Assembly (NCBI GenBank): GCA_015680685.1 | Contig: MNCI01034688.1 | Location: 1-56,828 of the forward strand | DNA: 56,828 nt | Source of the DNA: Gnetum montanum | Lineage: Eukaryota; Streptophyta; Gnetopsida; Gnetales; Gnetaceae | Direction of reading: 5' to 3' | Shown: in pieces, positions 1 through 11,400 of the stretch | Numbering within the stretch: position 1 is the stretch's first letter | Layout of the letters: each line of letters begins with the position of its first letter | Made by a program: the position numbers and the translations under genes | The notes under the pieces: generated by a model | The model's database searches: none | The model's input: only the letters and a program-made list of their open reading frames with translations | Told to the model about the DNA's origin: nothing

Positions 1-792
1 GGCCCCTTGTTGGGTTACGGCAGTGAAAGGGGGCGCATGCGTTTGTATATGCGGAATGTAGTGGGCAAGTGTGGACACAGGTATAACGTGTGGCATTCTT
101 ACCATTTGGGAATGGGATTGAAATGTTACTCCTAGGTTGCTGTGAGGGGGTAGTGCTTGTTAGGATGAACCTGCGAGCGTAAAAGGGAAGGCATTCGACA
201 AAGGGTAACCTTGGGGAGGGACTTGAGCTGACGCAGATGTCCCTTGTAATAGTGCTTGAGTGTGGTCAGAGGTAATGGGTTGGAGAGGCATGGTTTCCCC
301 CGCGTCCGGGTTAAATACAGGGTTCACGTGGTTGTGCGGACTGAGAGTATGATAGGAATCTTCATGCTCAGATTGTGCAGCGAATTCGTCCTCTTCATCC
401 CTTTGTGGTTCTACCGTAACCTGGCCTAACGATTGGCTCCTATGCAGAAGCAGCTGCGTAAAGAGCTTCGAGTATTGCTCCGGAATGGGGATTACGTTGT
501 ATGGGGAAGGGGTGAATTCGAACCCCCCTCTGTAAAAGATCTCAAATTGCCTTTTTACTTCCATCTCAGCCCGGTCTACTGCCAGGCCAGCTTGTATCTT
601 AATGCAAATAAAGTTATATTCGTCTTGGCTTATGATATTAGCGGCAGGGTCTCTCCCCTGCAACCTCAAAGACCAACGAGGCCCCATTGTGGATTGCCCT
701 CCCATGTGTTGTGTGGCGGGTTGCTGGGCAGTTGTTGTGTCTGAGATGTTAAGGTTCTGGGTAGTAGCGGCAGTGATGTTGATGGGATTCAT
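1..792 (-). pseudogene. Gag-like N-terminal coding region of element 1, one in-frame stop
   Basis: The frame starts at an ATG at 792 and is open for 210 codons to a TAA at 160-162. The same frame then stays open to the window edge, about 53 more codons. A single C-to-T change (CAA to TAA) is therefore the simplest explanation of the stop. The protein is Gln/Pro/Ser-rich at both ends with a more structured middle, about residues 37 to 115 (motif WSLRLQGRDP, then an acidic and aromatic stretch). I do not recognise a named domain. Its place, about 315 bases downstream of the LTR and primer site, is where gag belongs, so the Gag call rests on position. Zinc knuckle and capsid motifs would lie beyond the window. 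Confidence 0.55.
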
Positions 793-874
793 AATTATGG
801 GCGATTTGAGTGTGTGGAATTGATATGGATAACGGTATATGCGGTGGCGTAGACGAATTTACAGGCTAAGTGTC

Positions 875-1000
875 CAGCGTGAACGCTGGCGTAAACGTGC
901 AGCGTATACGCTAGGGTTTGTCCGCAACGTGAATGCTGGCGTAAACGTGCAGCGTATACGCTAGGGTTTGTCCGCAGCGTGGACGCTGGGGTCGACAGCG
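875..1000. repeat. 50-bp tandem repeat in the element 1 leader
   Basis: A 50-bp unit containing GAACGCTGGCGTAAACGTGC and GCGTATACGC followed by AGGGTTTGTCCGC is repeated 2.3 times (anchors at 881, 931 and 981). It lies between the primer site and gag, so it is in the 5' untranslated leader rather than the LTR. It uses the same GCGTNNACGC dyad as the LTR arrays. Confidence 0.85.
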
Positions 1001-1085
1001 TAGACGCTGAGTCTGGTTCAAAAGCAGCAACGAGGACGCTGATCAGCGTGAACGCTAAGGGACGTGAAGCCTGTTTAGCGAAGGG

Positions 1086-1102
1086 CCCTCCTTCTAGCGC
1101 CA
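1086..1102 (-). other. Primer-binding site, tRNA-Asn
   Basis: The minus strand reads TGGCGCTAGAAGGAGGG five bases after the LTR end. This is the exact complement of the 3' end of plant tRNA-Asn(GUU), whose acceptor 3' strand is TTCTAGC, then G and CCA. All 17 bases match. Element B uses the same primer with one change. Confidence 0.85.
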
Positions 1103-1946
1103 AAAACTGTGCCGACCGAAATCGTCGGTGTAAGGCCGGGACGTGACAAACACCGAAGAGATGCGGGCGAGCACAGTTGACCCTGCCTCCGCTTGAGGGC
1201 GAGCTGGAGTGGGCGAAGGCAGAGTGCCTTGAGCGGTCCGCACGCAGATCAAACAAGGACTTCCCCGAGCGCCGCCGAAGCATTATACGCTGGGTTATAC
1301 GTGAACAGGGCGTAAGCAGTGAACCAGGCGTGCACGACGTAAACAGCGTAAACAGAAGTGAACACGGCGTAAGCGTACGGGCGTGATAGCGTAAACAGAA
1401 ATGAGCACGGCGTGAGCATACGGGCGTGACAGCGTAAACAGTGAATGGATGTGAGGCGTAAATAGGAAGACAGCGTGAATAGAGGGCGTATACAAACGGA
1501 GACGGAGTGAAAATGTAAGCGGGCGTGAACGAGGGGTGGGCCAAATTGACGTAAAACTGAGAAAGAGCCCACAGCGAGCGTGAAACAGTGGTCGTCTTCG
1601 GACGCGAACTGAGCGCGGAGCGTGAACGTAAACTGGCGTAAACAAGGCGTGGCCAAATCAACGTAAGACTATAAAAGAAATTGCGATAAACATAAACAAT
1701 GGGTTGTAAAGTTAAAATGTTGTGCACCGGTCTAACGCAGTTGTGTAGGGACACAAGGCGGACGTAAAGCCCTGGTGGACAGAGGGATGCAGCTGGCGGA
1801 TGCGGTGGATGAAGTGCGGACTGTGCTCAGCGTGCTGCGTGCAGAGCTTTCAGCGTGAGCGTGAGCGTGTGAGGGTTTCAGCAGCGTAATTGCTCTGGGT
1901 CGGCTCTGGTGAATTTTCGCGGACCCTATAAACGTGGAAAATTGGG

Positions 1947-1956
1947 CTATTTATAG
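1947..1956 (-). promoter_or_regulatory. TATA box of the element 1 LTR
   Basis: The minus strand has CTATAAATAG inside a stretch shared with solo LTR 33258-35081. Transcription would start roughly 30 bases further on the minus strand. Confidence 0.6.
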
Positions 1957-1988
1957 GGGTAGGGTTACCGGGAAAAGCGAATGGGGAG

Positions 1989-1997
1989 ACACGTGGC
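1989..1997. promoter_or_regulatory. G-box/ABRE-like site in the element 1 LTR
   Basis: The plus strand reads ACACGTGGC, a full ABRE-type G-box (CACGTG core at 1990-1995), 33 bases upstream of the TATA box in the minus sense. The related solo LTR has CACGTG at nearly the same distance, so the pair looks like a conserved promoter arrangement. bZIP or bHLH binding is inferred from the motif only. Confidence 0.5.
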
Positions 1998-2034
1998 GTA
2001 CAGACCGGGCGTTACAATTTAGAAACTCGATTCA

Positions 2035-2215
2035 CGCTGGCGTATACATTACAAGCTGGCGTGTACGCTCAGCGTACACGCTGGGCGTGTACGCCGAGCA
2101 TAAACATGTATAAGCTGGCGTGTACGCTGGGCGTACACGCTGGGCGTGTACGCTGAGCGTAAACATTTACAAGCTGCCGTGTACGCTGGGCGTGAACGCC
2201 GAGCATAGAGACCGA
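2035..2215. repeat. 59-bp tandem repeat in U3 of element 1
   Basis: There are three copies of a 59-bp unit with anchors AAGCTGGCGTG at 2053, 2112 and 2171. Each copy carries GCGTGTACGC, GCGTACACGC and similar dyads followed by a GAGCRTAAACAT tail. The third copy is the most diverged. Confidence 0.85.
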
Positions 2216-2328
2216 AGGATGTCCACTTGCTTCAATCCTTGCTCTTTGGTGTCATCTTCATGTTGCCATTGAAAATCCTGTAGTCGAGCGTGTGCCCCTG
2301 CCGTACCTGGGCGTGTACACTGAGCTAG

Positions 2329-2510
2329 GCGTAGACGCTGGGCGTGAACGCTGGGCGTAGACGCTGGGCGTGAATGCTGGGCATCAACGCTGGGCGTGAA
2401 CGCTGGGCATAGACGCTGGGCGTAGACGCTGGGCGTGAACGCTGGGCGTAGACGCTAGGCATGGACGTTGGGCGTGAACGCTGGGCATAGACGCTGGGCG
2501 TGAACGCTGG
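2329..2510. repeat. 13-bp minisatellite, 14 units, in U3 of element 1
   Basis: There are fourteen contiguous 13-mers of consensus GCGTNNACGCTGG. Each holds a 10-bp dyad GCGT-NN-ACGC. The variants are mostly GCGT to GCAT and ACGC to ATGC, which are losses of a CpG. The array starts 32 bases inside the U3 end of the LTR. Because 13 is prime to 3, every frame reads as a 13-residue peptide repeat; these open frames are not taken as genes. Confidence 0.95.
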
Positions 2511-2542
2511 CACAACACTTGAAATATTTTTGTGGTGTTTCA

Positions 2543-5500
2543 CATCCAGCAATGTGATTCTCTGCCATGTCACTAGGTTTTCTAGCTCCTATCTTTGGTG
2601 AGGACTCCCAAGCACTTGCATCTTTGACACCTCAAATAACTTGGGTGCTCACTTCTGGCATGGATGCTAGAGGTTTTGTAGCCTGCCACCATCGATGCCT
2701 GCACTGGCCTTTCTACCTCAGATACTGCATGCACCCACAACTAACATAGCACTTGTGGCCCTTATAGTGCCCTTGCAAAAAAGACACCACATTCATGTCA
2801 CATGGTGTGGTTTTTTTCTTGTTTTCATTATGTTGCATTTGTAGGATGAAGCCTCAATGATGTTGTTCAAGGGTGGATTTCATCATGGTGAAAAGTCACT
2901 ACACTACTTCGATATGTCCACTTTGACTCCCCAAGCTACTTAAGAGTTCACATCCCTACTACCCTACTATAGCCAATTCACCTCTACCTATTGACCTTAC
3001 ATTTTTCCACATCCCCTGCAAGCTTCTCTAATGCACATGGCACCCTTCTTTCAATCAAATGTAGAACCCATGATGAATGTAATGTAACTCATCCCATGGG
3101 GATCCTTTGTGGGCTAGTTAAAGACCCAAGTAGATGTAACACAACTCATCCCAAGGAGGAAACACCTGTCCTATAGGTGTGACATGATTGCCTCTAAGAA
3201 AATTTTGTTGAGTGGCACATAGTCTACCCGGCCAAAAAACATAAAAAAAGAGGTGAATGAAAAAGAAGAAAGAAAGAAAAAATAAATATAAAATAAAGAG
3301 ACAAAAAAAAACCAAAACAAAAAGAAAAATGGGACAAACCAAGTGTCCAAGTAAAAATAGTAAAGTTGTTGTTTCACAATTGGTCTAACCCCAAATTGAT
3401 CATCTCACAAGAACTCCAACGAGAGCTCAAAATCCTAGGTGTGGACCATCTTCGCATGTTGACTCCCTCACAAGCACTCTGATGAGGGATCACAAGCCAT
3501 CATGGTGCTGCAATCCTATAATTGCATGCATAATGAGCATCCTTCCCACTTGTTATCCCTTGACCCATATCCCTAACCTATTCCTTGCCATACTTTATTC
3601 CCTAAGCACTCTCAAGCATATTGAAGCATTGTCTAATTAGGCACTAATGAGCAATGTTGGGGTCTTGTTTGTCATGGTGTTTCATATTCTTTATCACCAT
3701 CTCTTGGGCCACTCCTTTAGACATCAACAAAGAGGGGAAAATGAAACACCACCAATTTCAAGTTTCTACCATTCAACAAAAAATTTTTCTAAGTGTCAAA
3801 ACTTGGTAAATTTTTCCAACTGTTGGTACTATGCTCTCCAGTGTAGCCAATGTAGCACACATCAAGGCTTATTTTGCAAAATTTTCTAACTGTTAGTAGT
3901 AGTTGGATGAAAATTTGTCTAACTATCCTGCTATGCTCTTAATCTGCTTGCTACACTCCCTAGCGTAGCCAATGCAGTAGACACTTCCATGGATAGCTTG
4001 CCCAAGTGCCAAACTAGAAGTTGTCAGGGTCGTTGTGGATGGCAAAAATAATTGAGCAAATTTTTTACCTCTTTGGTTGCTATGCTCTACTATGCTCCCC
4101 AGCATAGCAAGTGTAGCACAAGTTCCAGTGCCCAGTTTTACTTATGTGTTGGACAAGAATTTGTCAAGCTAGCTCACCATGAAAGACACTTTGGCACTTT
4201 GGCACAAGTTCTATTGATTGATATGTATTTGCACATTCACGTCATTGTTCTTAGGCCAAGACACCTTGCTACACTTTGGCTTAGCCTATCCCAGTGTCTG
4301 TGTGTAATGTAGTATAAACCCTTCTTGCACACTATCATTTTAATAACATGTAAGTCCCTATCTGATTGAAAAGACCATTCAAGGCACCTTGTTTCTATTT
4401 CCTAGCATGGCCCTCTCATGGATTTAGGGTTAGGTTGTACACATTCCAACCTCTCGGTGTTCAAGCCACTAACATTTTCGAATGTCATAGGTCCCTAACA
4501 TGCATTCATGGGGTTAAGTCCTAAATATTATTCTAAGTGTCCAAGGATTAAACCCAACATTGATGTAGTTTCTAGGCTAAGAGTGAAGGCGTATAGTGGG
4601 GTCCAGTTCCCAAAAATTTGAAATTTGAAATTCAAAATTAGCTTCCACCATTCCTAGCATGAAGAATACTTTCCTCCCCTTTCACTTTAGTACACTTGGA
4701 GTTATGGTGAATTGAATTAGCAACAAGGGTTGAGAGATGGACATTTAGGTTTGGATTGTATTTTTATTATCAAGTTTTACCAAGTTTCAATCACAATTTT
4801 ACTTTGCACAAATAGTGCATTGGTAGAGAGCTCTAAAAGAGATTTTTGTAGGAACCACCATCAATCTTCAGTGTGGATGCACCAGATCTTCCCTGCAACT
4901 AGCATAGAACCTCCATTCTACCTAGATTCTATAATTTTCCAACATTGGTGTAGCCATGGTGCCCAAACAACATGGAGGTAAGAGCAAGAGTCCATGAATC
5001 TAGAAGGCAAACGATAATGCAAAAAAATTATCAAGACTTCCTAAACCCATCTCCATTCAAGCATCATCTTTGTCCACCCCAAGGTAGGTCATCATAGCCA
5101 TTTTTTCTAGTTTTCTTGCTATTTTTTTCTTATTTTTCTAACTAAGGATGGGGTCATTTTCTTTAGGTCTATGCTAATAGATGGGATAACAAACTTTTGA
5201 TGAAATATTACCTTCTATTTTGGCTATTTCTATGTAGATCTAGTGTTTTTTCATTGTTTTAGCCTTAGTATATTTGGTTTTTCAAATTAGGCTTGATATT
5301 TTCATGCTTTTTCCATAAATTTGGGGATAGGGCAATGTTTCTCAGATCTAGGCTTTAACATTCATAAAAATATAATTCCAATGAAATAATAACCCATTAT
5401 TTTAATTTTTTTAAATGGGTATAATTCTTTTGGTTGTTTTGGCTACCTTTCATGGCTATGTTAAATTAAGTTTTATAAATTTTGGGTTTTTTGAATGCTT

Positions 5501-6779
5501 TTTTTATCAAAAAAGAAAACAATGTGATGTATTATTTTACTTAGAAAAGGATGATATTTTTAAAACCTAATGTCATGGGTTTGTAGCTCTACATTTAAGC
5601 TTTTCAATGGCTATAGCTTCATTCAATGTTGGCTTCTAAAAATGAAGTTAAGGCTATTTTCATGAGGTTGTGCAGTTAGGGTTTTGTGATGTTTTTTAGA
5701 ATTTCTTGTAAATTCACAAATTGTTTCTAAGAAAACGACAAGGGTTTTGTATAATTTTTTGTTGTGGTTTGGTGGGTCTTGGATTAAAATTTCTAATGGA
5801 GGTGGAATTACTCTATTTGGAATTGAAATGAATTTTTAATAAACTTTTTACTAAAATTGTGTAGAAAGGGATTTGTGCTATTTTCAGATTTTCATCCAAA
5901 TTAATGAATTCTTTTTTGAATAAACGGAAGGGATTTTGAAATTTTGTTAAGTTTTGATGGGTAGGGACTGATTTAAGCTCTCAAATAGTGGTATAATCAT
6001 TCCATTTGGATATTAAACAAATTTTTGGTGAAGTTTTTCCCAACCTTGCGTGAAAGGGGGTTAAGGTTGATGACTATGATTTTGCTAGTTTTGGTTATGT
6101 TTTATGCAAAAAATGGTTATGTGTTTCTAATTGTAATGGTCATGGCTAAAGGCCCATGATTTTATGATTCCTTTGTGGAGTCATTGAAATCATTATTAAG
6201 ATGGATTTTTAATGAATTTTTTATCTAGGCTATGTTAATAAGGCTAAATTTTGGTTGTAGCACTTTACCCCTTTGGAGATGGATGTTTTTGACATGCTTA
6301 GATATTTATATTGGTAAATTCCATGCCCTTGGGGATGTTCTAAAAAATTTTTATTGTTCTAAATTTTTTTTTGAAGGTTATAAGCAATTTTTACTACTTT
6401 TGTTAATGTTCATGCTATTGGCTATTTTCTAGACTCTAAATTTGGCTATGTGTTAATTGATGTGATATCTAGGCTATAATGATTTGGCTATGATGTATAA
6501 GACTATGAAAATTTGTAATAATGTTGGTACAAATTCCTTGAGAAAAATTGAATAAACACCTGAGATCTTTTTACAGGGGCTAGTTTCACCCCCAACTAGG
6601 ATGTTTTTACAAACTTGTTAAGAAATTTTGATTGACCATAATAATTTTTTCTCTTCCATGTAGGGTCTTCTTGAAGTCGATACTCATCATCGTTGAGTTA
6701 GTGAGCATCCTATACTACATTGGCCACTCTAAGGCCAATACCCTTTACCTAACATGACCTTAGACAAGGTTTCACTATG
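2543..6779. other. Unassigned old repeat DNA, no gene seen
   Basis: No coding sequence can be supported. At 3240-3320 there is a purine-rich, A-rich run. At 3830-4140 there are several copies of TATGCT, GTAGC and GCTACAC resembling the dyad motifs in U3 of solo LTR 33258-35081, which suggests a decayed LTR of that group. At 4615-4640 there is a run of AAATTTGAAATT-type short palindromes. From about 5000 to 6700 the DNA is T-rich and unremarkable. Confidence 0.5.
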
Positions 6780-8640
6780 GTTCTAGCCAAGGGTAAGGAA
6801 ATTCCTTACCTACATTCTACAAAATTTCAATATGATGTTGTGGTCACACTTATCTACGAATGTGGTCAGGGTCATAATGCAGACACTAATGTCTCATGCA
6901 TCTAGTTTGATCACTAGGGCCATCACTAATGATCCACTACCTAAGACTGTAAGAGAAGTAGCAGGCATGATTAGCCCACACTTCCTCGTAGAGATCTAGA
7001 CTATGCTAGAGTATAGTTAGTATAATGCTAATAATACTTTGAAGGTTACACATAGAATCCACACATTATTTTAGAACCTGCATAGCACCGTGTACCATCT
7101 ATAGGAGTATGCATCGTTGTTATAGTGTTTTAATGTCTTTTTTTTTCTTTATTGGCTAAACTACCTTTCCTAACTTCATTAGTTTTATGAACTCCTTGTA
7201 GGTATAAGGTCAATGATCAAGGTTTAATCACTAATGATCAAACCTTGGTGGTGGCTCAAATTGATTTAGATGAATTTACCAAGGGCCCCCAAATTAGAAC
7301 AATTGTGTATGAATAGTTAAGAGGGGACTTTAGTAAATACACTAAGAAATTTGAACCTATTTACAAGAAGCATGTGGTCAACAAGATGATGCATAACTAG
7401 TGGTTGTACTCTAAGGGCACCTTGGATTAGACCCTTGCAACTAGGCCTTTGCTCAAACCACAACTAAGAAGAAGAAGAAAGGTAAAAATTTGAGCTATAA
7501 AATGTAATGTTTTATGGTCACTAAATTTTTAAGTGTTCTATCATTTTATCTAGTTATTAAACATGCCAATGTTGATGTTAAACATTTTTCTGTTGCAATG
7601 TAGAACCTTCCACCTCTGTTGATGTCACATTATCACTTTTAAGATGTCATGAGGATACACTCATCCTAAACTTTGGTGAGGTGATACCAACATAGGAATG
7701 GCTAAGGAGATAGACACCTAGATGCATCCAAGAAAATATTAAGTGTGTGGATCTACTTGATCTATTTATAACACCTATCCTTTCCATTCCTACTACAAAT
7801 ATGTTTCCTTTCATCAACTCCTTTGACAAAGAAGCTGATCATTTTAGCATCACCATTTGAGGTGTGCTAATTACCATGGCCAGGGATGAGAACATCTTTT
7901 TGCAACTTATTTGGTGTCCCCACTGATGGGGCAAAAGTTGCCACCATAATAGTGAAGTAAGCGGGCCATCATGAGGAAGTCTTGGAGTGGCTTAGTACTA
8001 GCATCATGAAGCCTAAGGCAAAGGCATCATATTTTTTGTTTAGGGCTCATGCATTTACCAAAATATTATCATAAAAGAAGGAACTAGGCATTTCATAGGG
8101 ATGAACCTTTAAAAGGGTCTTGATGGATGGTATCAAATTTAACTAGGTAATTGCTTTGGCTATTGGGCTTCAGGATGAGATTCTCAAAATCCACAAAGAC
8201 ACCTCTACCATAATCCACATGAATTTTTCATGCTTTGTAGGTTACTTGAAGAGGCTCACAAAGTTCCTAGTGGTATGGAGGAATGGACAATGGATTGTCC
8301 AAGACCTAGACTAGCTTTCTAGGCCTTGGATAAAGCACATTTATCCATCCAAGTAAGCCTAGAACTCACCAGATGAGATGGTTGATTCACTATCCATTAC
8401 CACCAAGGATCTTTGTGTTAGGTGATGCAAATATCCTAACAACATGAAGGAGAAGCCCCTCATGATTCCTGTGAGTGTCCTGAAGGCCAAATGATAACAT
8501 AAAGAATTCAAAGAAGAAGCTAGGTCCAAGCTCAAGAGGCCTATAGAGGAAGCACCACTAGGATAAAAGCAACCTATCCAAAAGAATCTTAAGGCATCAC
8601 ATCAATTAATCATAGTAAGCTTTATCTATGTTTTGATTAT
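6780..8640 (+). pseudogene. Broken unrecognised reading frame, probably element-derived
   Basis: Three stretches read as protein once single stops are ignored: about 7203-7480 (YKVNDQGLITN..., ending in a basic RRRRK run), 7606-7905 and 7900-8600 (FGVPTDGAKVATIIVK onward). Most stops are TAG or TAA where CAG or CAA would fit, and there is one frame change near 7905. Between 7480 and 7603 lies an AT-rich gap that begins with GTAAAA and ends in TTGCAATGTAG, as an intron would, and a similar TTGTAG precedes 7203. I do not recognise the family. It could be an extra ORF of a Ty3-type element, as in R11, or a DNA-transposon relic. Confidence 0.4.
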
Positions 8641-8699
8641 TGTATATCTTAAGATTTTATGGCTACATTATGGTTTCATGCACTAAAAAGTTTTCTATG

Positions 8700-8760
8700 T
8701 GTTATGGTTGTAGATAAGAATTGGGAAATGCATGTTTACACTCCTTGATCTAGATTAATG
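8700..8760. other. Junction between opposite-strand element fragments
   Basis: Minus-strand RT homology ends here, just after the conserved GYYQ-FI region, and plus-strand reading of the unrecognised frame ends at about 8640. No LTR, TSD or inverted end is visible at the join, so it is either a deletion breakpoint or an old insertion edge. Confidence 0.35.
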
Positions 8761-9520
8761 GAGCCTCTTTCTTCATAAGCTTGAACAATGGATTTGCAAT
8801 CTTAGAGAAATTAGCTATAAACTACTGGTAGTAGCCAATGTATCCAAAGAATGATTGGATGTCTTTGACTATCTTTGGTTGGCATGTGATTCCTTGGATG
8901 ACCCTTCTCTTTTCCAGGTCTACCTTAATCCCTTTTTGTGAAATTTGTTGCCCCAATACTATGCCCTCCTAGACAATTAAATGGTTTGTTTGCCAATTGA
9001 GCCTAAGGTTTGTTTCAACACATATTTTTAATACTTTCTCAAGAAAATCCAAGGCTTCCTCAAATGTTGCCCCATAGGTAGAGAAGTCATCCATAAAGAC
9101 TTCTACCCTGCTACCAATCTTTTATTGAAAAATACTAAGGACCAGATGTTGAAATGTTGCAAGAGCATTTCATAGACTGAACAACATCTTGTAATATGAA
9201 AAAGTCTCCCAGGGACTTATGAATGTTATTTTGGTGTAATCTTCTAGTGCAATCTATATTTGGTTATAGTCACTATAACCATCCAAGAAGCTATAATTGT
9301 AATGCCCAAATATAGTGTCCAATACTTGGTCCACAAATGATGATGGAAAATGATCTTTAAATGTTACCATATTCAATAGCCTAAAGTCATGTAGACCCAA
9401 CACTTTCCACCTTTCTTTGGAACAGTTACAAATGAGCTGATCCACTCACTATCTATGATGCAATAGATGAACCTTGCCTTGAGGAGTTGTTCTATTTTCT
9501 CTTTGATGATCTGCTTCAAC
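8740..9520 (-). pseudogene. Reverse transcriptase fragment of A1
   Basis: The minus strand shows ordered Ty3 RT motifs: FVTVPKKGGKCW near 9420, YSFLDGYSDYNQI (usual form FLDGYSGYNQI) near 9260-9300, the catalytic box VEVFMDDFSTYG at about 9077-9106 (FMDD at 9086-9097), EGIVLGQQIS near 8960 and SFFGYIGYYQ-FIANFSKIA near 8850. FMDDFS and EGIVLG are typical of the Athila/Tat branch. At least one frameshift separates the first two motifs, and several CAG codons are TAG. RNase H and integrase are not present beyond 8700. Confidence 0.8.
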
Positions 9521-9529
9521 TTGGGGTTC

Positions 9530-11400
9530 AGCCACCTCTACCCTACCTTCTTGGCTTCATAGTTGGGTTGATGTAAATATGATGCTAGCATATCCTTAGA
9601 TCAATTCCAATCAATTCAGGATATGACCAAGTAAAGGCTATCAGCCATTTGTCAACCACCTTTAACAACTTATCTTTTTCTTCGAGAGTAAGATTAGCAT
9701 TGATTATAACCAACTTGCCATTTTTTTAAAATGCATACTCCATGCTGACTAGTAGAGTTTTTAACTTTAAAGGCTCTAACTTGAAATGATCAGGGATTAC
9801 CAACTCTTCCAAACAGGTATCATCAACTTCATCATCAAAGGGTTTGTGATGAACTTGCTCAAGTTCATCCATGCCCATGACATAAGCATATGTCAGACTC
9901 TCAAAGGGTTCAATGCATATTGTGTCACTATCAAAGTTGATTGTTGGCCACTAGGTGCCCTCCTATTTTGTGGTTGATATGTACAGATACCTTTGGATAT
10001 CGGTTTCATGTGCACACTAATTACATGCTTTAATGACTATACTTTTAATGGACTAGATTTTCTATATGTAATTGCATCCATTATTGCTATACGTAATGCA
10101 TGGAACATGCTTCTTCTTAATGCATCCAAATTTGTTCTCCATGGAGATTTCCAAGGAGAGGTCCTTGATGCCCATTCATGCATCAACAGTGCTTAACCAT
10201 GCATGTTCCATAATGATGGGGAAGTCACCTTTGCAGTTTTTGACCTTCATCACTAGAAAATCAACAAGATAGGACCACCCACAAACTATAGTTACAATGT
10301 CCTTAACTAATCCTAGAGGAACAGTGATTAATTACTCTACTAATTCCAAATGGATATTGCTCTTCTTTAGAGATGGTAGATTCCAAGCCTTGTACATATC
10401 ATGGGAGATGAGATTGATAGCAGAACTAGAATTAAGAAGAGCCTTGCATGGCTCTTGTCCAATGATCTATAAGTAAATAAGAGAACTTCCTAGATTAGAT
10501 CTCTCCATGGAAAGGTTTCTAGCTTTGATCTAAATAGAAACAACATGAGTTAACATCATAGTATAGATCTGAGGTGGTGTTTGCTTTGATGGGGCCTCAG
10601 ATATCTTTGGTGCAGAGGGTGAGGGTGTTGGAGATACATGGCAACTAGCTACATTAGGTTATGAAGGTTTGGGAGGACTTTTAGGTCAAAAAAATGGTCA
10701 TTTCTTGGATCTATGGTCCAAACCACTCAGTTGAAAGGCTAGCTATAAATTTATAGCCCTTGTAGCATTTCATTGCTATGGCAGTGGAGGAATTTTGCCT
10801 TGCATAAATGGAGGAGGAGGTAGCTAGGTTGATGGAGGAGGGATGTCGTAGATAAATATGGAGGATGATAAGGATATGGGGGTTTTCCTCAACTAGATGA
10901 TGAATGAGTTAGATGGTACTCTAGGGATCATAGTGATGTCAGAATGAGGCATGGCTAGTGGATCCATGTGAAGAAATAGGTTACTAAACATAGTACCTGT
11001 ATGAATCTAGTTTCCTATAAGGATACTACTCTCTTGGTGATGGCATCCCCCGTGACTATGGTTGTTGCCACTATTGGTTTTGCTCATATAGTTGTGGTGA
11101 AGCCCCAGTTGGATAGTAAGCTTGTTGATGTTAATGGAAATGCCTTGGATTACCTTGTGGATAAGGCAATCATCTCGGTGCTTGCCTCCTTTCTAGTTGA
11201 GGGTTTAGTGCATACATCATAGACTCTTGTAACTATGACATCACAGGGTAACATCCCTTAGGATGGTCATTTTGACAAATTTCACACCCAACATCATCTT
11301 TGGAGTCTATCTTTACAACTTCTTCAACTATAGTAGCTTTTCCCTTATCTCTCTGGTAGGTGTTTTCAGCTTCTTTCTGCCTCTTACAGTCACAATAATT
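9530..11400 (-). pseudogene. Degenerate gag-RT linker of A1
   Basis: Short minus-strand coding pieces persist, such as a stretch rich in NHKPSND-like codons near 9780-9900 that leads into RT and a Pro/His-rich stretch near 10600-10900 that resembles the end of Gag. Stops are frequent in every frame. A protease would be expected here, but I could not find a D-S/T-G motif with confidence. Confidence 0.35.

Larger units (their letters stand above)
1..2542 (-). mobile_element. Element 1: 5' part of a Ty3-type LTR retrotransposon
   Basis: Reading on the minus strand, the order is LTR (2542 to 1108), five spacer bases, a tRNA-Asn primer site, a repeat-rich leader and a gag-like frame that runs off the window at base 1. 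The orientation comes from the primer site, the canonical TATAAATA box on the minus strand and the gag frame. Compared with the AT-rich rest of the window this element is strikingly CpG-rich. Its primer site is undecayed and its gag has a single stop, so it looks like the youngest insertion here. No pol is inside the window. Ty3 rather than Ty1 is inferred from the similarity of its LTR and primer site to solo LTR 33258-35081 and element B. Confidence 0.75.
1108..2542 (-). repeat. 5' LTR of element 1
   Basis: The LTR is bounded by TG and CA (minus strand TGAAACACCA...GGCACA). Its right end, TTTTTGTGGTGTTTCA, and its left end, TGTGCCGACC followed by GTCGGTG, both match the ends of solo LTR 33258-35081, which fixes the limits. 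Moving down the minus strand, U3 holds a 13-bp array (2510-2329) and a 59-bp array (about 2215-2035), then a G-box (1995-1990) and TATA box (1956-1947). R-U5 (about 1920-1108) contains looser repeats built on GCGTAAACAG and GCGTGA near 1290-1660. No second LTR or TSD is visible. Confidence 0.75.

Noticed and set aside
795-1754. Long minus-strand open frame of 319 codons, with overlapping long frames
   Set aside because: It crosses the LTR edge, primer site and tandem repeats. The openness comes from CpG-rich repeats lacking A/T-rich stop codons, and overlapping frames are equally open.
2329-2510. CRISPR-like array
   Set aside because: Units are contiguous 13-mers without spacers, in a plant retroelement LTR.
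2325-2573. Peptide repeat (SVYAQRSRP type) encoded on the minus strand
   Set aside because: Shadow of the 13-bp minisatellite; three repeats give a 13-residue period in any frame.
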